64,000 bases of DNA from Pseudo-nitzschia pungens (GCA_037355855.1 CM074766.1:1736001-1800000); one strand, 5' to 3'. Counted from the stretch's first letter, positions 11,237 to 22,960 are shown. Numbers and translations are program-made. The notes: generated by a model from the letters alone, not told the origin.

Positions 11237-12460
11237 CTAGCAGTACAACTTTTTAAGATCAGAAATAGTTGTGATACCAAATCTCTGAGGGGCACTGGTT
11301 TGTGCAAGGTCTTTCCCCTGTAGCTTCCCATTAACAACAAATTCTTTCCCAAGATAGGATTGGAAATGTAGAATGATTGCATCGATGAAAGGAGTCTGAA
11401 CCTCTGCTATGTCGGCAAGGCCCTTGTATAAACAAAGCCCAAGAGGAATATCTTCGGTAAAGTATCGGTTATGAAAGTCGGGAACAAATCCTTCTTTACC
11501 ATCCTTCGCAGTTCCACGTATGAAAGGAGACCGGAAGCCCTTGAATGCTTCATGGTTCTGAAAAAAGTCTAGGAGATTGGAAGCCTTCCGCCATCCATAG
11601 ATATAGCAAGCCGACCAATCATAAATATGAGGAATATAAACTTCAACCCCTTTATCGGTGAGGCCTTTTCCGATACAGACGAGCTCCTTACTGACGTTTT
11701 CCACGTATTTTGCACCCTCTGGCGTAAACTCTTCATAAAAGAGCGGGTTTTCGTTGAGTACCTGGCCTTCTTTCCATGACGCCAGCATAGTGTAAAGTCG
11801 AGAAGGATGAATGACGGCGTTCATCGGAAACATTGAACACTCGAGAAAAGTTCCTCTACCAGCGGCGTTAACAGATCCACCAAACATTTCCTCGACGAGA
11901 ACTTCGCATCTGGAATAGGCCGTCGAAGGAATAACTCCGATCGAATAGTTTTTTTTGAGTGCTTGCACGTTTACTTTTTTCCCGTAATTTGTGATCCGGC
12001 AATTGAACGGCATCGCCATGAGACCAAGAATGATGATTTTACCCACTAGGTCGCTTCCCAAAATATCGTTGGCAAACCAGTCAAAGCCACCCTGTCCCGG
12101 GGTTACGCACAAAATCTGTCCTCCACGCAAGTAGGGTTTGATTTCTGTCAACGTGACTGAATAAGCGAAACTTGGGAGAGGCATGATCAAGACGTCGGCG
12201 TCCGAGATGACGTCGGCAGGTTCCTTGGTTACCAACATGGGTTTTCCTCTGACAATTCCGGATGGAGTGTTTTGATGAGCAAAGTCGGCAATCATGTATC
12301 CCTCTTGCTGTGCGATACCATCATTGATCCGTTCCGCCTCATCTCGAAACGGGCAGTACATGGATGTTTCGTAGCCTCGAAATGGCAACAAAGCTGCGAG
12401 TGCGTGAGCAGCATTTCCACCTCCAATAATACATACCGTTGGTTTCTTACCCTTGATCAT
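11237..12460 (-). CDS. NAD/NADP octopine/nopaline dehydrogenase family protein
   Basis: A 407-residue single-exon gene. Enzymes of this family reductively condense an amino acid with a 2-oxo acid such as pyruvate, oxidising NAD(P)H; in marine invertebrates they replace lactate dehydrogenase under low oxygen. The N-terminal Rossmann fold is clear (VCIIGGGNAAHALAAL at residues 9-24; VLIMPLPSFAY; ILCVTPGQGGFDW). The C-terminal helical octopine dehydrogenase domain follows, with NAAGRGTFLECSMFPMNAVIHPSR as its most conserved stretch and a His (NAVIHP) in the position expected for the catalytic His. The substrate cannot be told from sequence. No targeting peptide is visible, so it is probably cytosolic. 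Confidence 0.82.
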   Translation of the reverse strand: MIKGKKPTVCIIGGGNAAHALAALLPFRGYETSMYCPFRDEAERINDGIAQQEGYMIADFAHQNTPSGIVRGKPMLVTKEPADVISDADVLIMPLPSFAYSVTLTEIKPYLRGGQILCVTPGQGGFDWFANDILGSDLVGKIIILGLMAMPFNCRITNYGKKVNVQALKKNYSIGVIPSTAYSRCEVLVEEMFGGSVNAAGRGTFLECSMFPMNAVIHPSRLYTMLASWKEGQVLNENPLFYEEFTPEGAKYVENVSKELVCIGKGLTDKGVEVYIPHIYDWSACYIYGWRKASNLLDFFQNHEAFKGFRSPFIRGTAKDGKEGFVPDFHNRYFTEDIPLGLCLYKGLADIAEVQTPFIDAIILHFQSYLGKEFVVNGKLQGKDLAQTSAPQRFGITTISDLKKLYC

Positions 12461-13185
12461 GATGCTCTTTTTGATAAATGTTAATGGATGATTTTATTTG
12501 CAGTTTTTCTGAATTTTTTTTTTGTGAAGATTGTGAGCACAACTAGTTTTTCCCGTTGCCCAAACTTCCCAACCAGTTGTGAAAGCGAATGATTGTGTTG
12601 AATTATTGTGACTAGTAGTAATACCGGCCACCGTATTGGTTTGGCACTTTTCCAGCCTAACTACACTAGTGAAAAATACGATCCCATTTTTTCTAGAATC
12701 GGTCGATCGATTAGGTTGAAAAAAATTGTTGAAGATTTTGGTGGTGTCAAGAGAATGGAGGGTTAAGCCTTACCCGTACCGGTACTTAAAAACGAGGGTC
12801 AGCTGATAGGAATTCCGAAATTCGGAAATACTGTTCGCGTTGCTGTGACATTGAAGTTGGACATAATTGATCAGTACGGTACATGTACGCATTTACGAAG
12901 AAATTACGACGTAACGTAGAAACTGTGATACGAAAATCCGTACCCGTAACCTTACACAATAGTTTTAAAAGTTGAATACACAAAATATAATATTATAGAC
13001 TAAGACTTACTATTACAAAGTTCCTATCAGCTGTCCCCCGGTTCTACATCCTCAACTACTAATTTCTACGGAAACCGGGGGACAGCTGATAGGAATTCCG
13101 TAGTACTAACATGGGGCGCTGAAAGATGGAAATACTCGGTACGGTATAATTTTAAGTTTATGGGGAGTAATAGCTATGATGGGTT
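12461..13185. other. Gene-free region with a dispersed repeat family
   Basis: No gene supported. It holds three copies of an element end containing AGCTGATAGGAATTCC: one at about 12799-12818, and two forming the hairpin at 13021-13095. Confidence 0.6.
13021..13095. repeat. Perfect 23 bp inverted repeat with 29 nt loop
   Basis: Bases 13021-13043 and 13073-13095 are exact reverse complements (arm ends GATAGGAA; core CCGGGGGACAGCTG). Related copies sit at 12799-12818 and 20001-20030, so this looks like the end of a dispersed mobile-element family. Confidence 0.85.
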
Positions 13186-14602
13186 TCATTTGCTTTCATT
13201 TTTGTTATCTCTACTCCTCGAATAGGGTCGTCGGTCATCTCGATCGCGATACTGGCGTCCTGGATGTTGATTGTCTCTATCCGTGTGTCTGTCTCGATCA
13301 TTAAATCTATTCCGACTCTGACGGTTGCTGTCGTTATGTTGCCTATCAAACCTGTACGGTCTAGATTCGTCCTCCCCGTAGTGTTGCGATTTTGGCTTTT
13401 TTGTGGGCCGCGGTACTCGTTCACTTGTATAACCCTGCGCATTATGATTTTGATCATGTCGTCGTTGATGCGACAAATGTCTCTGGGAAGTAGAGGGGTA
13501 CTGCTTCTGGACCAAACGGTAAGTTGTCAGGGAGTATCGAAAAGGTGGCTTGAATCGTCGATTATCATTGCGACCATATCCCGGTGACGCAATTGAAACT
13601 AGATGCTCTTCCACGCTCTTACTGTTGCTCGGATCAGCGAACAAGCTGGAAGGAACCATCGATACAACTCGCTCTTGACAGTCGGCGATGGCGTTCGCAG
13701 GAATGAATCTCCCTTGCGTTTGAAGTCTGTGCAAATTCCTCATCAAAAGGTCATCAAAGGAAACCCAAGGTAAAGTCAATAATTCTGATTCACTATCTGC
13801 GTTGCCAACTCTAAGGTTGCCGTTACGTGGGTGACAAAGCACAAATCTAACAGGTCTTCTAGTTTGATGACAGATTTCCAATGCTTGCTCGTAGTCCCTT
13901 GCTTTTGCGTTGGTATTACCCCTGGCATAGCAAAACATTGAAAACAAAGTTTAGCTATCGTCGGAGACGGATTGCGTTCCATGAGTTTTTCTTTCTAATT
14001 GTCCATCATTCAAAAACTTACCAAGCAACAGGAACATGTCTCGGAGTCTTTCTCAGCTCTTCGTAAGCTCTTTGGATAGCGCTTTGGCCCGTGCCCGGAT
14101 GTGGCTTGAAAAGTGATTCTAGTACAAAAACATCGGTTGCTGGGGGTAACTTTGGTTGCGCCAACAAAAATTGTTCGACTGCTGCAACCAGTGCTTCGGC
14201 GACGTTTGCTTTAAAATTTCGTTCTTTGTAGTAACTTCGAATTCTGCGATCGAAGTCCGAAGCCGACGAATCACCATTCCATCGGCGTAGAATGAGTATG
14301 AGCTCGATATTTTCACGAATCCTTTCCAACAGTGTTTTGCCCTGATAAACTTGCTGCAAGATTGATTGAGCTTCCTTGTTGCCCCCAGCCTCCTCATTCT
14401 TATCATCGTAGGCATTCAAAAAAGTTTTGGTCGAGATTGGAACGTAAACGTCACATTGATCGTCCAAACTTATATCCTTAATTTTACCATCTTCAAAATC
14501 CCTGAGAAAGGAGGACTTTCCACAACATTGGGGCCCTAAAATAGTGTGGAGATGGAGTCTGTGAGAATTTCGATCTGTTTTCGCAAACGATGTCATCTTC
14601 AT
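13186..14602 (-). CDS. P-loop NTPase/kinase-like protein with Arg/Asp-rich tail
   Basis: Exons on the minus strand are 14602-14022 and 13921-13186 (438 residues); the 100 bp intron has GTAAGT...CAG ends and joins in phase. Residues 23-30, GPQCCGKS, form a Walker A motif, followed by ISLDDQCDVYVP. The later segment VPVAWGNTNAKARDYEQAL with RRPVRFVLCHP resembles the lid and base-recognition end of polynucleotide-kinase or zeta-like kinases, so a small-molecule or nucleic acid kinase is plausible. That role is inference. The last 130 residues are rich in Arg, Asp, Asn and Gln and look RNA-binding or disordered. The ATG at 14602 is the first in frame after an upstream in-frame region without ATG. 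Confidence 0.75.
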
Positions 14603-14648
14603 ATTTCGTCGTAGGCATCTCTCAGATATGGGTTGGTGATAAGGTCCG

Positions 14649-15166
14649 TTACGACCATGGTCCACAACGCGTGTAGTTACTTGCAGCAGCCAAGATCCAA
14701 ATCACAATTCCTTTCGGAACCGTAAAACCGCATTTCGCAATGTGGGGACTCGACCATTCGGGAACTCTTTCGATCATCATAGAGAAAACCTTGAAACAAA
14801 TCATGAATCGGGGACGAACATATTCATGTTGCAAAACAACGTACCTATTGTGATATACATGGGTGCGGCACTCGTTGTTGGCTCTCCACGCTTCGGATAT
14901 TTTTGTTGTGCCTTCTTAACATCTCTCTGGTTGCCTGCTGATGCCATGTTCCTAGCGAAAAGAACCGCGCGACTGAGTGAGTCGTTTATTGTCCTAGATC
15001 GTCTATTTATGCGTGCTTCTGGAATGCCCGATGGCAATAATGCCGATGCGGAGAAGTAGGAGTGTCCAAAAAGGATAGATGATATTATTGCCGTTGTAAC
15101 GAGGACTTGCAAGGTTGCCAAGGAGTAAAATAGAGCAATTTTTGGTCTGCTGTTCACAACGGACAT
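14649..15166 (-). CDS. Small hypothetical membrane protein
   Basis: Exons are 15166-14845 and 14764-14649, giving 145 residues with an 80 bp intron. The closer acceptor at 14790 would shift the frame, so the acceptor was placed by phase and is less certain. One hydrophobic span lies near residues 12-35 and a second weaker one near the C-terminus (GIVIWILAAASNY). It is not recognised as a known family. It lies 46 bp upstream of the P-loop gene on the same strand. Confidence 0.5.
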
Positions 15167-16026
15167 GACTGGTCGTCCTTAGTAGCAGGATTATTTGCGA
15201 GGAGAGCGACCTTCCACCGCGCTACAGAGTAGGAGGGTTTCAGATCATTACCTTCATCTATGACTACATCATGTTTGGAAACCTGATTAGATTGGATTTT
15301 GTGTGCTTGTCAGTGTTTTCGTGGTTTCGATGGTGATGAGCAATTTCCATCAGAATTTCAAACTATTTGGATCGGAGTGCTGTCAATTCTGATTGATGGC
15401 TAAGATTATCGGAGATGCGTGTGCTTTGATTGAGTTTATTTACTCGTAGCGGCTTACGGTAACCTTACGATTGTGTGTGGATGGTTGTCAAAAAAATTCT
15501 GCTACGAGTAAGGTTTACTGAACGTAACTTACTCAAACTGCGTGTAACCTTACTACTGTTATCACAGTGACAGCGCACGAACTCCCGGACTGATGCGTGA
15601 GAGTACGTGATGGTATTAACCTGCCCGAACTCCGTACGGGTAGTTACGTAGAAGTACCGGTAGGTTTTACGGGTGCTCTGTCCTCGGCCCCCTGTTCTGT
15701 GTGAGTGAAGTCTTGCCCGCTGTTGTGTCTTGCATACTCGTACTTTGTATAAGTATGTAGAGTATGTCCGGTGACTTGGGACTCGATCCACTCAGGATTT
15801 GGGATTTTGTTCCCCACAAAGGAAGGGAAAAAGAAACGATCAGAGTTTAGGTTATCATCTATTATCACGAAGTATTTTTTACGAACAACGATGCCGTCAA
15901 GGACCGAAACAACCGCAATGAGAAATGCATGATACTCTGTGTCTCTTCGAAAAACCAAACCACCCGCCATCTTGAACATACTGCGGCGTTTGAACATCGC
16001 TAGTGTAGAACATCTCCATAAACACA
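15167..16026. other. Divergent intergenic region
   Basis: Lies between the small membrane protein gene and TRAPPC5. The part from 15440 to 15670 is dense in GTAAGGTTAC-like motifs. No gene is supported. Confidence 0.55.
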
Positions 16027-17243
16027 ATGAGTCGAACACCAGCCAATATTTTAGATCGCCCGTTAGGAGGGAGAGGATCCCGGTAAGTCGACAAGTCGTC
16101 CCAGCATTGCTACGGTATCCTCAATTTTCTGGAAAAGATCCTTGCTTACACTTATCGTGATCGTATGGATCTCTCTCTCTCTCTCTCTCTCTCATTTATT
16201 CTCCAATCATCTATCTTTCTGTGAATATCGCGTAATCAAACCCGTCGCTTTTGTGGAATCAACGAAATAACAGTGCTGACAATCAGATATCTCTTTCGTC
16301 ATTTGCATACCTCTATTCGGAACTAGGTGAGTGAATCGATTTAAGAAGAAAAGTGTTGCGTCACAGCCGTTTACTCAATTGTCAAGAATGCTGCCGATTT
16401 CTTATTTTTCTTGATTCTCAACGACTTTTTCTTTCGTTTTTTTGTCATGATATTCTGATTAGTTCAATACCATCAAAATCGTGTTGATAGCATATCGGAA
16501 CTTGAGCGTCGATTGGAATCTTCCGGCTATGGGGTTGGTCTGAAAATGCTGGAACTGATAACTTATCGAAATCGCGAGGTGCGTACAGAGTTACTGACCA
16601 CGCGCAATACATCTACTTTGTGTCCCACGGCACTTTCTCATATTCCTTTCCTTTGTGATCGAATGCGATCAACGTATCGACTTGGTCACTCGACTAACGA
16701 TACAATGAAAACTTGATACTTTCTTGTCAAACAGTACAAACGAGAAACTCGGCTCATGAACATATTGCATTTTGTCTCAACCCAAGTCTGGAGGGCTCTT
16801 TTTGGAAAACCGGCAGATTCGTTAGAACGCAGTGTGGAAAATGCCGACGAATTCATGATCATTGATAACGATCCTCTCACTTCGACATTTTGCAGCGTTC
16901 CAGCTGATTTTGGACAACTGAGGTATGTAGACAGCGTTGAAGAGTTGCGGCCCGATGTTTTTAGATTGCCAAACAATACTATTCTCAACCTTTTCGTTCG
17001 ATCCGACTTTTCACTTCGTCTTACGATCCTTTCAGCGTCGATGCGTACATGTCGGGCATCGTTGCGGGGGTCCTGACGGGAGCGGGATTCTCAGCACGGG
17101 TAACAGCGCACAGTGTGGCCCTTGAAGAAGCGGAGCGCACCGCGAACGCAAACAGCTCATTACCTCCTCGAAAGGACAAAGCAGTCTTTTTAGTGAAATT
17201 TGCACCGGAAGTTTTAGAACGGGACGCCGCCATGGATAGGTGA
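16027..17243 (+). CDS. TRAPPC5: TRAPP complex subunit TRAPPC5/Trs31
   Basis: A core subunit of the TRAPP tethering complex, the exchange factor for the Rab1/Ypt1 GTPase at the ER-Golgi. Five short exons, mostly too small to stand out: 16027-16082, 16274-16326, 16463-16578, 16735-16922 and 17036-17243, with all phases consistent and 206 residues in total. Exon 1 gives MSRTPANILDRPL, a hallmark N-terminus of the family. Exons 2 and 3 give SLSSFAYLYSELVQYHQ and SGYGVGLKMLELI; exon 4 gives VWRALFGKPADSLERS and DEFMIIDNDPL; exon 5 gives SGIVAGVLTGAGFSARVTAH. The length matches Trs31. Intron 1 holds a CT repeat upstream of its acceptor. Confidence 0.95.
16170..16193 (+). repeat. (CT)n microsatellite inside TRAPPC5 intron 1
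   Basis: An uninterrupted CT dinucleotide tract of about 24 bp, 80 bp upstream of the 3' splice site. Confidence 0.9.
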
Positions 17244-17851
17244 TAACCTAATTATCATTATCTAAACTTCATATCAATGACATCAATGCATCCTGTTGTA
17301 CAATTTCAATACTATGTCTCGATATCATCTTTATCTCGAGGCTCTATGGAATGACCCATATCGGACGTTCACACGCTCTCAATCTGAAGGTATATCAGAC
17401 TTTTGAAATCATTGCTCAAAGTTGGAAATGCGGACTCAGATGGAGAGAGCGCAATTTGTCGAAAGATATCAAGCCACATGAGTTAATCTATATTTTTTTT
17501 CTGTCAAACTATTCCAAGTTGATTGCGAAGAAATGAATTGCTGCGTGCGTTCCCAAGTCTAATGATTTCGTGAGGAAACTATTTATGATTACTGGTTCAC
17601 TCTAAGATTGTGATCATCTTACCATCAAAATATATAATACATGTAATTATTGAATCTCCTAAAGTGTCTACGCTTTGAGAGTAATAGACTACTTGGGACA
17701 TTGACGAGCTTTTTGATAATTCATCGAGGGAGCAAAACGATTGCCCTCGTCAATATCTCCGCGTCGCTTTGCCAGAAATAATTGTCAGACCCCAGTGAGG
17801 TACACAAGCATTGTTTTCTCTCTGTCTTTCCTCTATCTGGGCACGTGCGCT
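17244..17851. other. Convergent intergenic region
   Basis: AT-rich spacer between the ends of TRAPPC5 and the next gene. I see no gene, repeat or conserved motif. Confidence 0.5.
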
Positions 17852-18782
17852 TTAGCGTTTCGGCATGAGATTCTTAAAGGCATCTGGGAAGCACGACATC
17901 CACCATTCCTTGTACCACACGTCATCGTCTTCCTCCATAACGATGCCATCCTTCGTAAATTGTTTTCGAGTCGGCAAGGGAGGTGTTCCGGGATCCGACG
18001 GCGGAGATTTGACTGGCGTCGATTTGTTGGATGATGACGGAGAAGGAGAATAACGACGTCGAGTCTTTTGCTCTGGTGTCCCGTAACCGTTGTTGATATC
18101 ACTTTTGTTTTGATTGCTGTTTCGCTTCGCTGTCTTGTCCTTCCCTAGAACGACCTTGTTTCCCTTGGTCTTTTTAACAACAGCCGGCGCGGCAGGAGCA
18201 AACAGCAGATCTAGCTTTTCGTCTTCTATGGTGCTCCCATTGTCAAAGTCATAGCTGTCGTTCGCTTGGCTACAGAAATGCAAACAAATATTTCTCATCG
18301 TGAGATCAAGTTGTCATTTTCGATGGTCTACAAGTCACACCGAAAACACACGCATCGACTTACCCTGATATTGTTTGCAAGAGTTTCGTCCCCTCCAAAG
18401 CCGATTCACCGTCAGTCGAATATGCTAGAGAAGAGGCCACGGACATTCCTCCTGTTGTCCACCCACGTTTCTTTTGGAGCTCGTCTACCGAAGTGCATCC
18501 CTCCTTTTTGATGAATTCTTTCAACTGCTTTTCATCCTGCAAGTCTAAGACCCTCATGATATCAGCGAAGCTGCTATCGGTTGATTCGCCAGCTGCCGAG
18601 CCTCCAGATTGCACCGAAGAGGTTGCCGAATATGTTAGAGATCCAGCACCATCGGTGTTATCTGTATCCTCGCTTTGAGACCTGCGATGATTATTGCGGT
18701 TGTTTCCCTTATTTTTTCTTCCACGTCCTCCAGTGAAATTGGATGCCGAAGATGCAAAGGCGAACTGCGTCTTGTTTGCCAT
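17852..18782 (-). CDS. Hypothetical low-complexity protein
   Basis: Exons are 18782-18364 and 18269-17852 (278 residues); the 94 bp intron joins in phase as a Gly codon. The N-terminus is Gly/Asn/Arg-rich (NFTGGRGRKNKGNNRNNHRR). A short helical segment follows (ADIMRVLDLQDEKQLKEFIK), then a Lys/Ser/Pro-rich linker. The C-terminal end is aromatic and conserved-looking (VWYKEWWMSCFPDAFKNL). No family is recognised. The mix resembles a nuclear or RNA-associated adaptor, but this is only an impression. Confidence 0.7.
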
Positions 18783-20841
18783 TTTTGTGCTTTATAGTTC
18801 AAGGCTCGTTGGTATTCTTTCTATGGATGATTCCAATGATGGAAAATGCTTCTTCAATGAAAATTTCTTACAACTCCTTGCGTCTTATCAAAGTTCGAGG
18901 AAATTGTCGTTTGTAGCTTATAGTTTCCAAAACTGCGTTGTTGCATGTGGTTGTCAACACGCTCTCTTGCTTTCTCAGAAACAGATGTTTCAGGGAAAAA
19001 TCAACAGAAGAAACCGACAAGACAATGCAGATGCAATAAACCCAAATCTGCAATGATCAACGAAAAAACTCTCACGGTGCGTCTGTTCAAGCCCCACGTA
19101 ACACAGGACTACAGTCTTTCTTTCCTGCAGAATAGCAACTCGTCCGTGCCAGCTTTATTCCGACAGTCCTGTGGTAGTATCACTGTTAGTTCGGACGTAA
19201 GAGTTCTGAAGAGATGCTTTGAACTTGTCAACAATTAAAATTGTTCACTGCTGGATATTGTAGCGCAACGCAGGCTAGCGCATTTATTATCGTGCTATTT
19301 TTTTGGTCAACTCCTGATTGAGTATTGCTTGCGCATGCATGTTGGATACATACACATCCGACTATTCATGTAAATTCCTATCCTCTAGGAAACCGACGCC
19401 GTGCTCGGTGACATTGACCAAGAAACTACTCACATGCGTTGGGTTTCATGATCTTTTGCACGCATTCGCGTATACTCCGATTGGTAAACACTTCTAAAGA
19501 ATGACATCCCAAAACAATAATCACGCGCGCCAGCTTTGATTCGAATGGTTCTTCGTGAAAACGACGGAGTATAAACGGTGATCTAACCGTTACTTATAGT
19601 AACCTTACCACTCTGAAGTCTGGCTTACGGTAATACCGTAACCTAACTCGTACCTTCCAAACTACACATACAATTTTTTGATCCTACCGAAAACACAATC
19701 CGTTCGTCATCTGTTGCACGTACCTTTGAAGTTTACGCAAAGACGAGCAGTAAACTTACTACGGTACCGTATGATAGCAAGAGTATTGTTACGGAAAATG
19801 GAACTCGTTGGCAACAATTCATCTTTTTTACGAAGTACAGTAAGGCTTACTTTGTATTTTTTTACAAAATAGTAGTAATCTTACTTTCGCAACAATTTTA
19901 AGACCACCTCCCTGTAAAAAAAGGATTTCTGGAGACCAGTTTCTTGTTAAGTTTCAAGGCAATCAGTTTCTGTAGACGATATAAGTGGTATGGGACGTAG
20001 AACCGGGGGGCACCTGATAGGAATTACTTAGTATGTACCACGAAGAAGAAGTCTGCGCCCGCAACATGATCTGCTGATACTCTCGTTTTAGCCGGCGCAT
20101 TGTTTCCGGAGACCACTGTTTCAAAATGGTATGAGATCTTAAAAATAGTAGTACGAGTAAGGTAGTACAAAGTATTTTTATCAATTGTACGAAGCAAATA
20201 ATAATACTTTTAATTCGTAATTACTACTATTACAGTAATTAAAATAGTAAAACAGAAATTGTCAAAATGACATCTCTACCAAACTTTCAGCAGCCCGCGT
20301 GCAATACCATTTTTATATCAACTCTCGACTAGAAAGTTGTTGCTACCAAGTCACACCCGTGGAACTCTCTATTGAAGCTGTTCGATCGATGTAAAAAGAA
20401 GTATGAGTTTGGACGTCCACGTGCGTGCAACGTTCTTTCGGAATTTTGATGTTTCTGCACGTTTCCGATCAACAATTGGTATGAGATTTTTCGATAGTGT
20501 TCTCAGTATCGTGAATACTGGGGTCAATATGTCTGAGATCTTTATAATGACAAGTAAGGTTAAGTTACCGTATTATTCGAATTTACTACTATTGATATAA
20601 AATTTATTTTGTCCTCACTCCTCACATGTCTGAGTTTCCTACAGATTTGGGAAATTTGATGTGTTGCTTGAATCGTAGGGTGTTACAACCAGAGAAACAA
20701 TCAGTAAGTCATGATTTAAGCTTTGAAGGTCGTGTCAAGGAGACCTACCAAGCCGCAACGAAATCCTAGGTTCCGGAGAACCAACCATTGCACAGGGAAT
20801 TGCTATCTGCTCTAATATAGGACGAACTGCACAGCAATTTT
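18783..20841. other. 2 kb gene-free region with motif clusters and a repeat copy
   Basis: No gene is supported on either strand; the open frames are short and lack features. GTAAGGTTAC-like motifs cluster at 19580-19880. A copy of the element end ACCGGGGGGCACCTGATAGGAATT lies split around 20009-20030 and relates to the hairpin at 13021-13095. Confidence 0.55.
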
Positions 20842-22401
20842 TCATTGTCGTGGAAAAATTCGTTTTGATGGTTGGGGCGTCTGCGACGAATTCGGTGATT
20901 CATTCTTTTGAACGGATTGGCGATAGGTTTTTAGAATCGACAACAAGTCGGCCTGTGCACGAGTGATCCTAGTTGCACCGCCCTTGTTGTTACTTCCACC
21001 GTTGCTATTTGTCATATCCTCGATATGTTGAATAAGATCTGTAAACATTTGTTCTAATTGCTCTTGTTGTTCCGAAGTATACCGTGGTTGATACGTATGG
21101 GGGGCTCTTTTCCGCAAAGGTCGATCGAATATGGCATCCTCCCATAGGCACTTGATGGCATCGTACTTTCGGTTGTGGTTGGAGCTAGACTCCGTTTCTA
21201 AATCTTGATCTATCTCGAGAAGCCTAGAGTTTCCGGCACCATCTTCGTCACTGACATCGGTAACAATGTGTCGTGTCCCCGCCTGATGCAATACCTTAAT
21301 GATTCTAAGAGTCCACATCGGACCTCGTTGAGGATCGACCAGTCCTTCATAGGGTACAAATAATGCCACCCTACCTGCTTTGTTGTCGGTTTCGCCTTCC
21401 TCGATGCGCGACAATTTCGTCCATTCCACAACAAAGTCGAAAAAGGCTTTCTGCTGGTGATGAAACGACCGTCGGATCCACGAGTTCCAGGCATCTTCTG
21501 GCCCCTGTCGGACGTGATACCCGATCTTGTTTTTCAATTCCCATTGGTGATTGAACCTTGATGGGTATGCAGCAATTGGATTCCTCAACAGCACGATTGC
21601 CTGGGAATGGTAGTGTGCGTCGTTGGGATCGCTTTTGGCAGTGCTTTCCACAGAATCCTTCCTCCCCATTCGTTCTACCCTGTCGTCTCCATCTGCTTCG
21701 TTCTTCAAACGAGGGAAAACAACGGGTCGAAACGAAAGCACCGGCCAATGCGTTTTGCAGGTAGCAGCGTTGGCTTCGGCGCAGGTCCGGTTTTGGATCG
21801 GATTGTCTTTCTTGTATACAGACCAGGCAGGTTGACCACCGGTCAGGCTTTCGATCAACTGGCGAAACATTTCGGCACCCGAACCCGGAAAGGACGCAAC
21901 CCAAATTGGTTTGTTGTGTTTGTCGAGAGGTACAGCAATGGCATTGTCGCTGTTGTCAACGGGGTTCCTGGCCCACCACGATAGGTTGTGGCAAGAACCG
22001 ATTGATTGTGGCGAAGAATAGAATGCGTTGCGCACTGTTCCATTGCGCTGTATTGCATCGCGTTTCGAGGACTGACGGGGTGGCTGATATATTGTTGTAT
22101 TCATAGTAGTGCGTGCGGTATCTGTGACGGTGGATCTGACCAGTTTTGCATCACGGGAAAGACTCTCTTCCACTTGCGGGGATGGCAGAAACTTCACTAC
22201 CCGCAGTCGGTGATTCAAGGACGTCGTGGATAGAAAAAAGAATACGAAAATTACGGCAACAGTTGTCGACCATTTTGTGCCTTTCAGTGACCTTTTGGTG
22301 GCCACTTGATCACCGGGACAATTTGTTCCAGTTGCAGGGATTTGAGTATGGCGTCGACGACGAGGAAAGAGCACAGTTCGAAACATTGAACTGGACATCA
22401 T
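20842..22401 (-). CDS. Type II membrane sulfotransferase-like protein
   Basis: A 519-residue single-exon gene with a short basic cytosolic N-terminus, one signal anchor at residues 46-60, and a luminal domain, as in Golgi sulfotransferases. The 5'-phosphosulfate loop is likely PIWVASFPGSGAEMFRQL (PGSG at 172-175), and the 3'-phosphate site is AIVLLRNPIAAYPSRFN (LLRNP at 271-275). The pattern is closest to WSC-domain-type sulfotransferases, which lack the classical Lys in the loop. Acceptor substrate unknown; diatom cell-surface glycans are a reasonable guess. The first codon in the longest open frame is not ATG, so ATG 22401 was taken. Confidence 0.75.
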   Translation of the reverse strand: MMSSSMFRTVLFPRRRRHTQIPATGTNCPGDQVATKRSLKGTKWSTTVAVIFVFFFLSTTSLNHRLRVVKFLPSPQVEESLSRDAKLVRSTVTDTARTTMNTTIYQPPRQSSKRDAIQRNGTVRNAFYSSPQSIGSCHNLSWWARNPVDNSDNAIAVPLDKHNKPIWVASFPGSGAEMFRQLIESLTGGQPAWSVYKKDNPIQNRTCAEANAATCKTHWPVLSFRPVVFPRLKNEADGDDRVERMGRKDSVESTAKSDPNDAHYHSQAIVLLRNPIAAYPSRFNHQWELKNKIGYHVRQGPEDAWNSWIRRSFHHQQKAFFDFVVEWTKLSRIEEGETDNKAGRVALFVPYEGLVDPQRGPMWTLRIIKVLHQAGTRHIVTDVSDEDGAGNSRLLEIDQDLETESSSNHNRKYDAIKCLWEDAIFDRPLRKRAPHTYQPRYTSEQQEQLEQMFTDLIQHIEDMTNSNGGSNNKGGATRITRAQADLLSILKTYRQSVQKNESPNSSQTPQPSKRIFPRQ

Positions 22402-22960
22402 CAATCAAACCCTACGTCCACATTGTATCGTGCCTACCGAACGATGACGATGATTGACACCCTCATGGGTGGAGCATCACAACTGGATGGATGATGGATT
22501 TGTACCCATGTTACTGTGTTCCAACGAAAATAACACTCGTCGTTTCAGAAGGTTTTCGCGCCACCAGTCATCGTTATGTCAGGCGGACACTTTTCTGTGA
22601 AACTCCATCCACAATGAAGTAAGGTTAAGTTAGTTGTGGTCGGAGACTTTCTCTACGGGGTACAAGTAAAGTAAATCTTACGAGTAATTTACTAGGTAAG
22701 TTAGGAGCAGTTCGTTAAGCGCACATCAAACTTTTGAGATCTACCGGTACAATAACTTACGGTACGAAGTACTGTCAAATCTTACCGGTACCAGTATCTT
22801 CGCCATGTTTTCTTTCGAGATTTTCTTCCAAAAAAATACAAACTGGAATCGTTCTCACAACCGACAAAATTTTGGCGCTGGTTCAGAGCCATATCGGACT
22901 ATACAAGGGCAAACAAGCACACTGATTCCCGTTCCGAGCAAACAAACAAAACAGGATAGC
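22402..22960. other. Divergent intergenic region with motif cluster
   Basis: Lies between the sulfotransferase-like and aldehyde dehydrogenase genes. GTAAGGTTAAG and GTACCGGTAC-type motifs are dense at 22610-22800. An in-frame ATG at 22805 could extend the dehydrogenase by 52 residues. Confidence 0.55.

Noticed and set aside
15644..16039. 131-codon minus-strand frame
   Set aside because: It overlaps TRAPPC5 exon 1 on the other strand and its C-terminal part is translated motif DNA.
19963..20184. Small frame with a helical stretch resembling a protein fragment
   Set aside because: Too short, with no start context and overlapping a dispersed repeat end; at most a transposon remnant.
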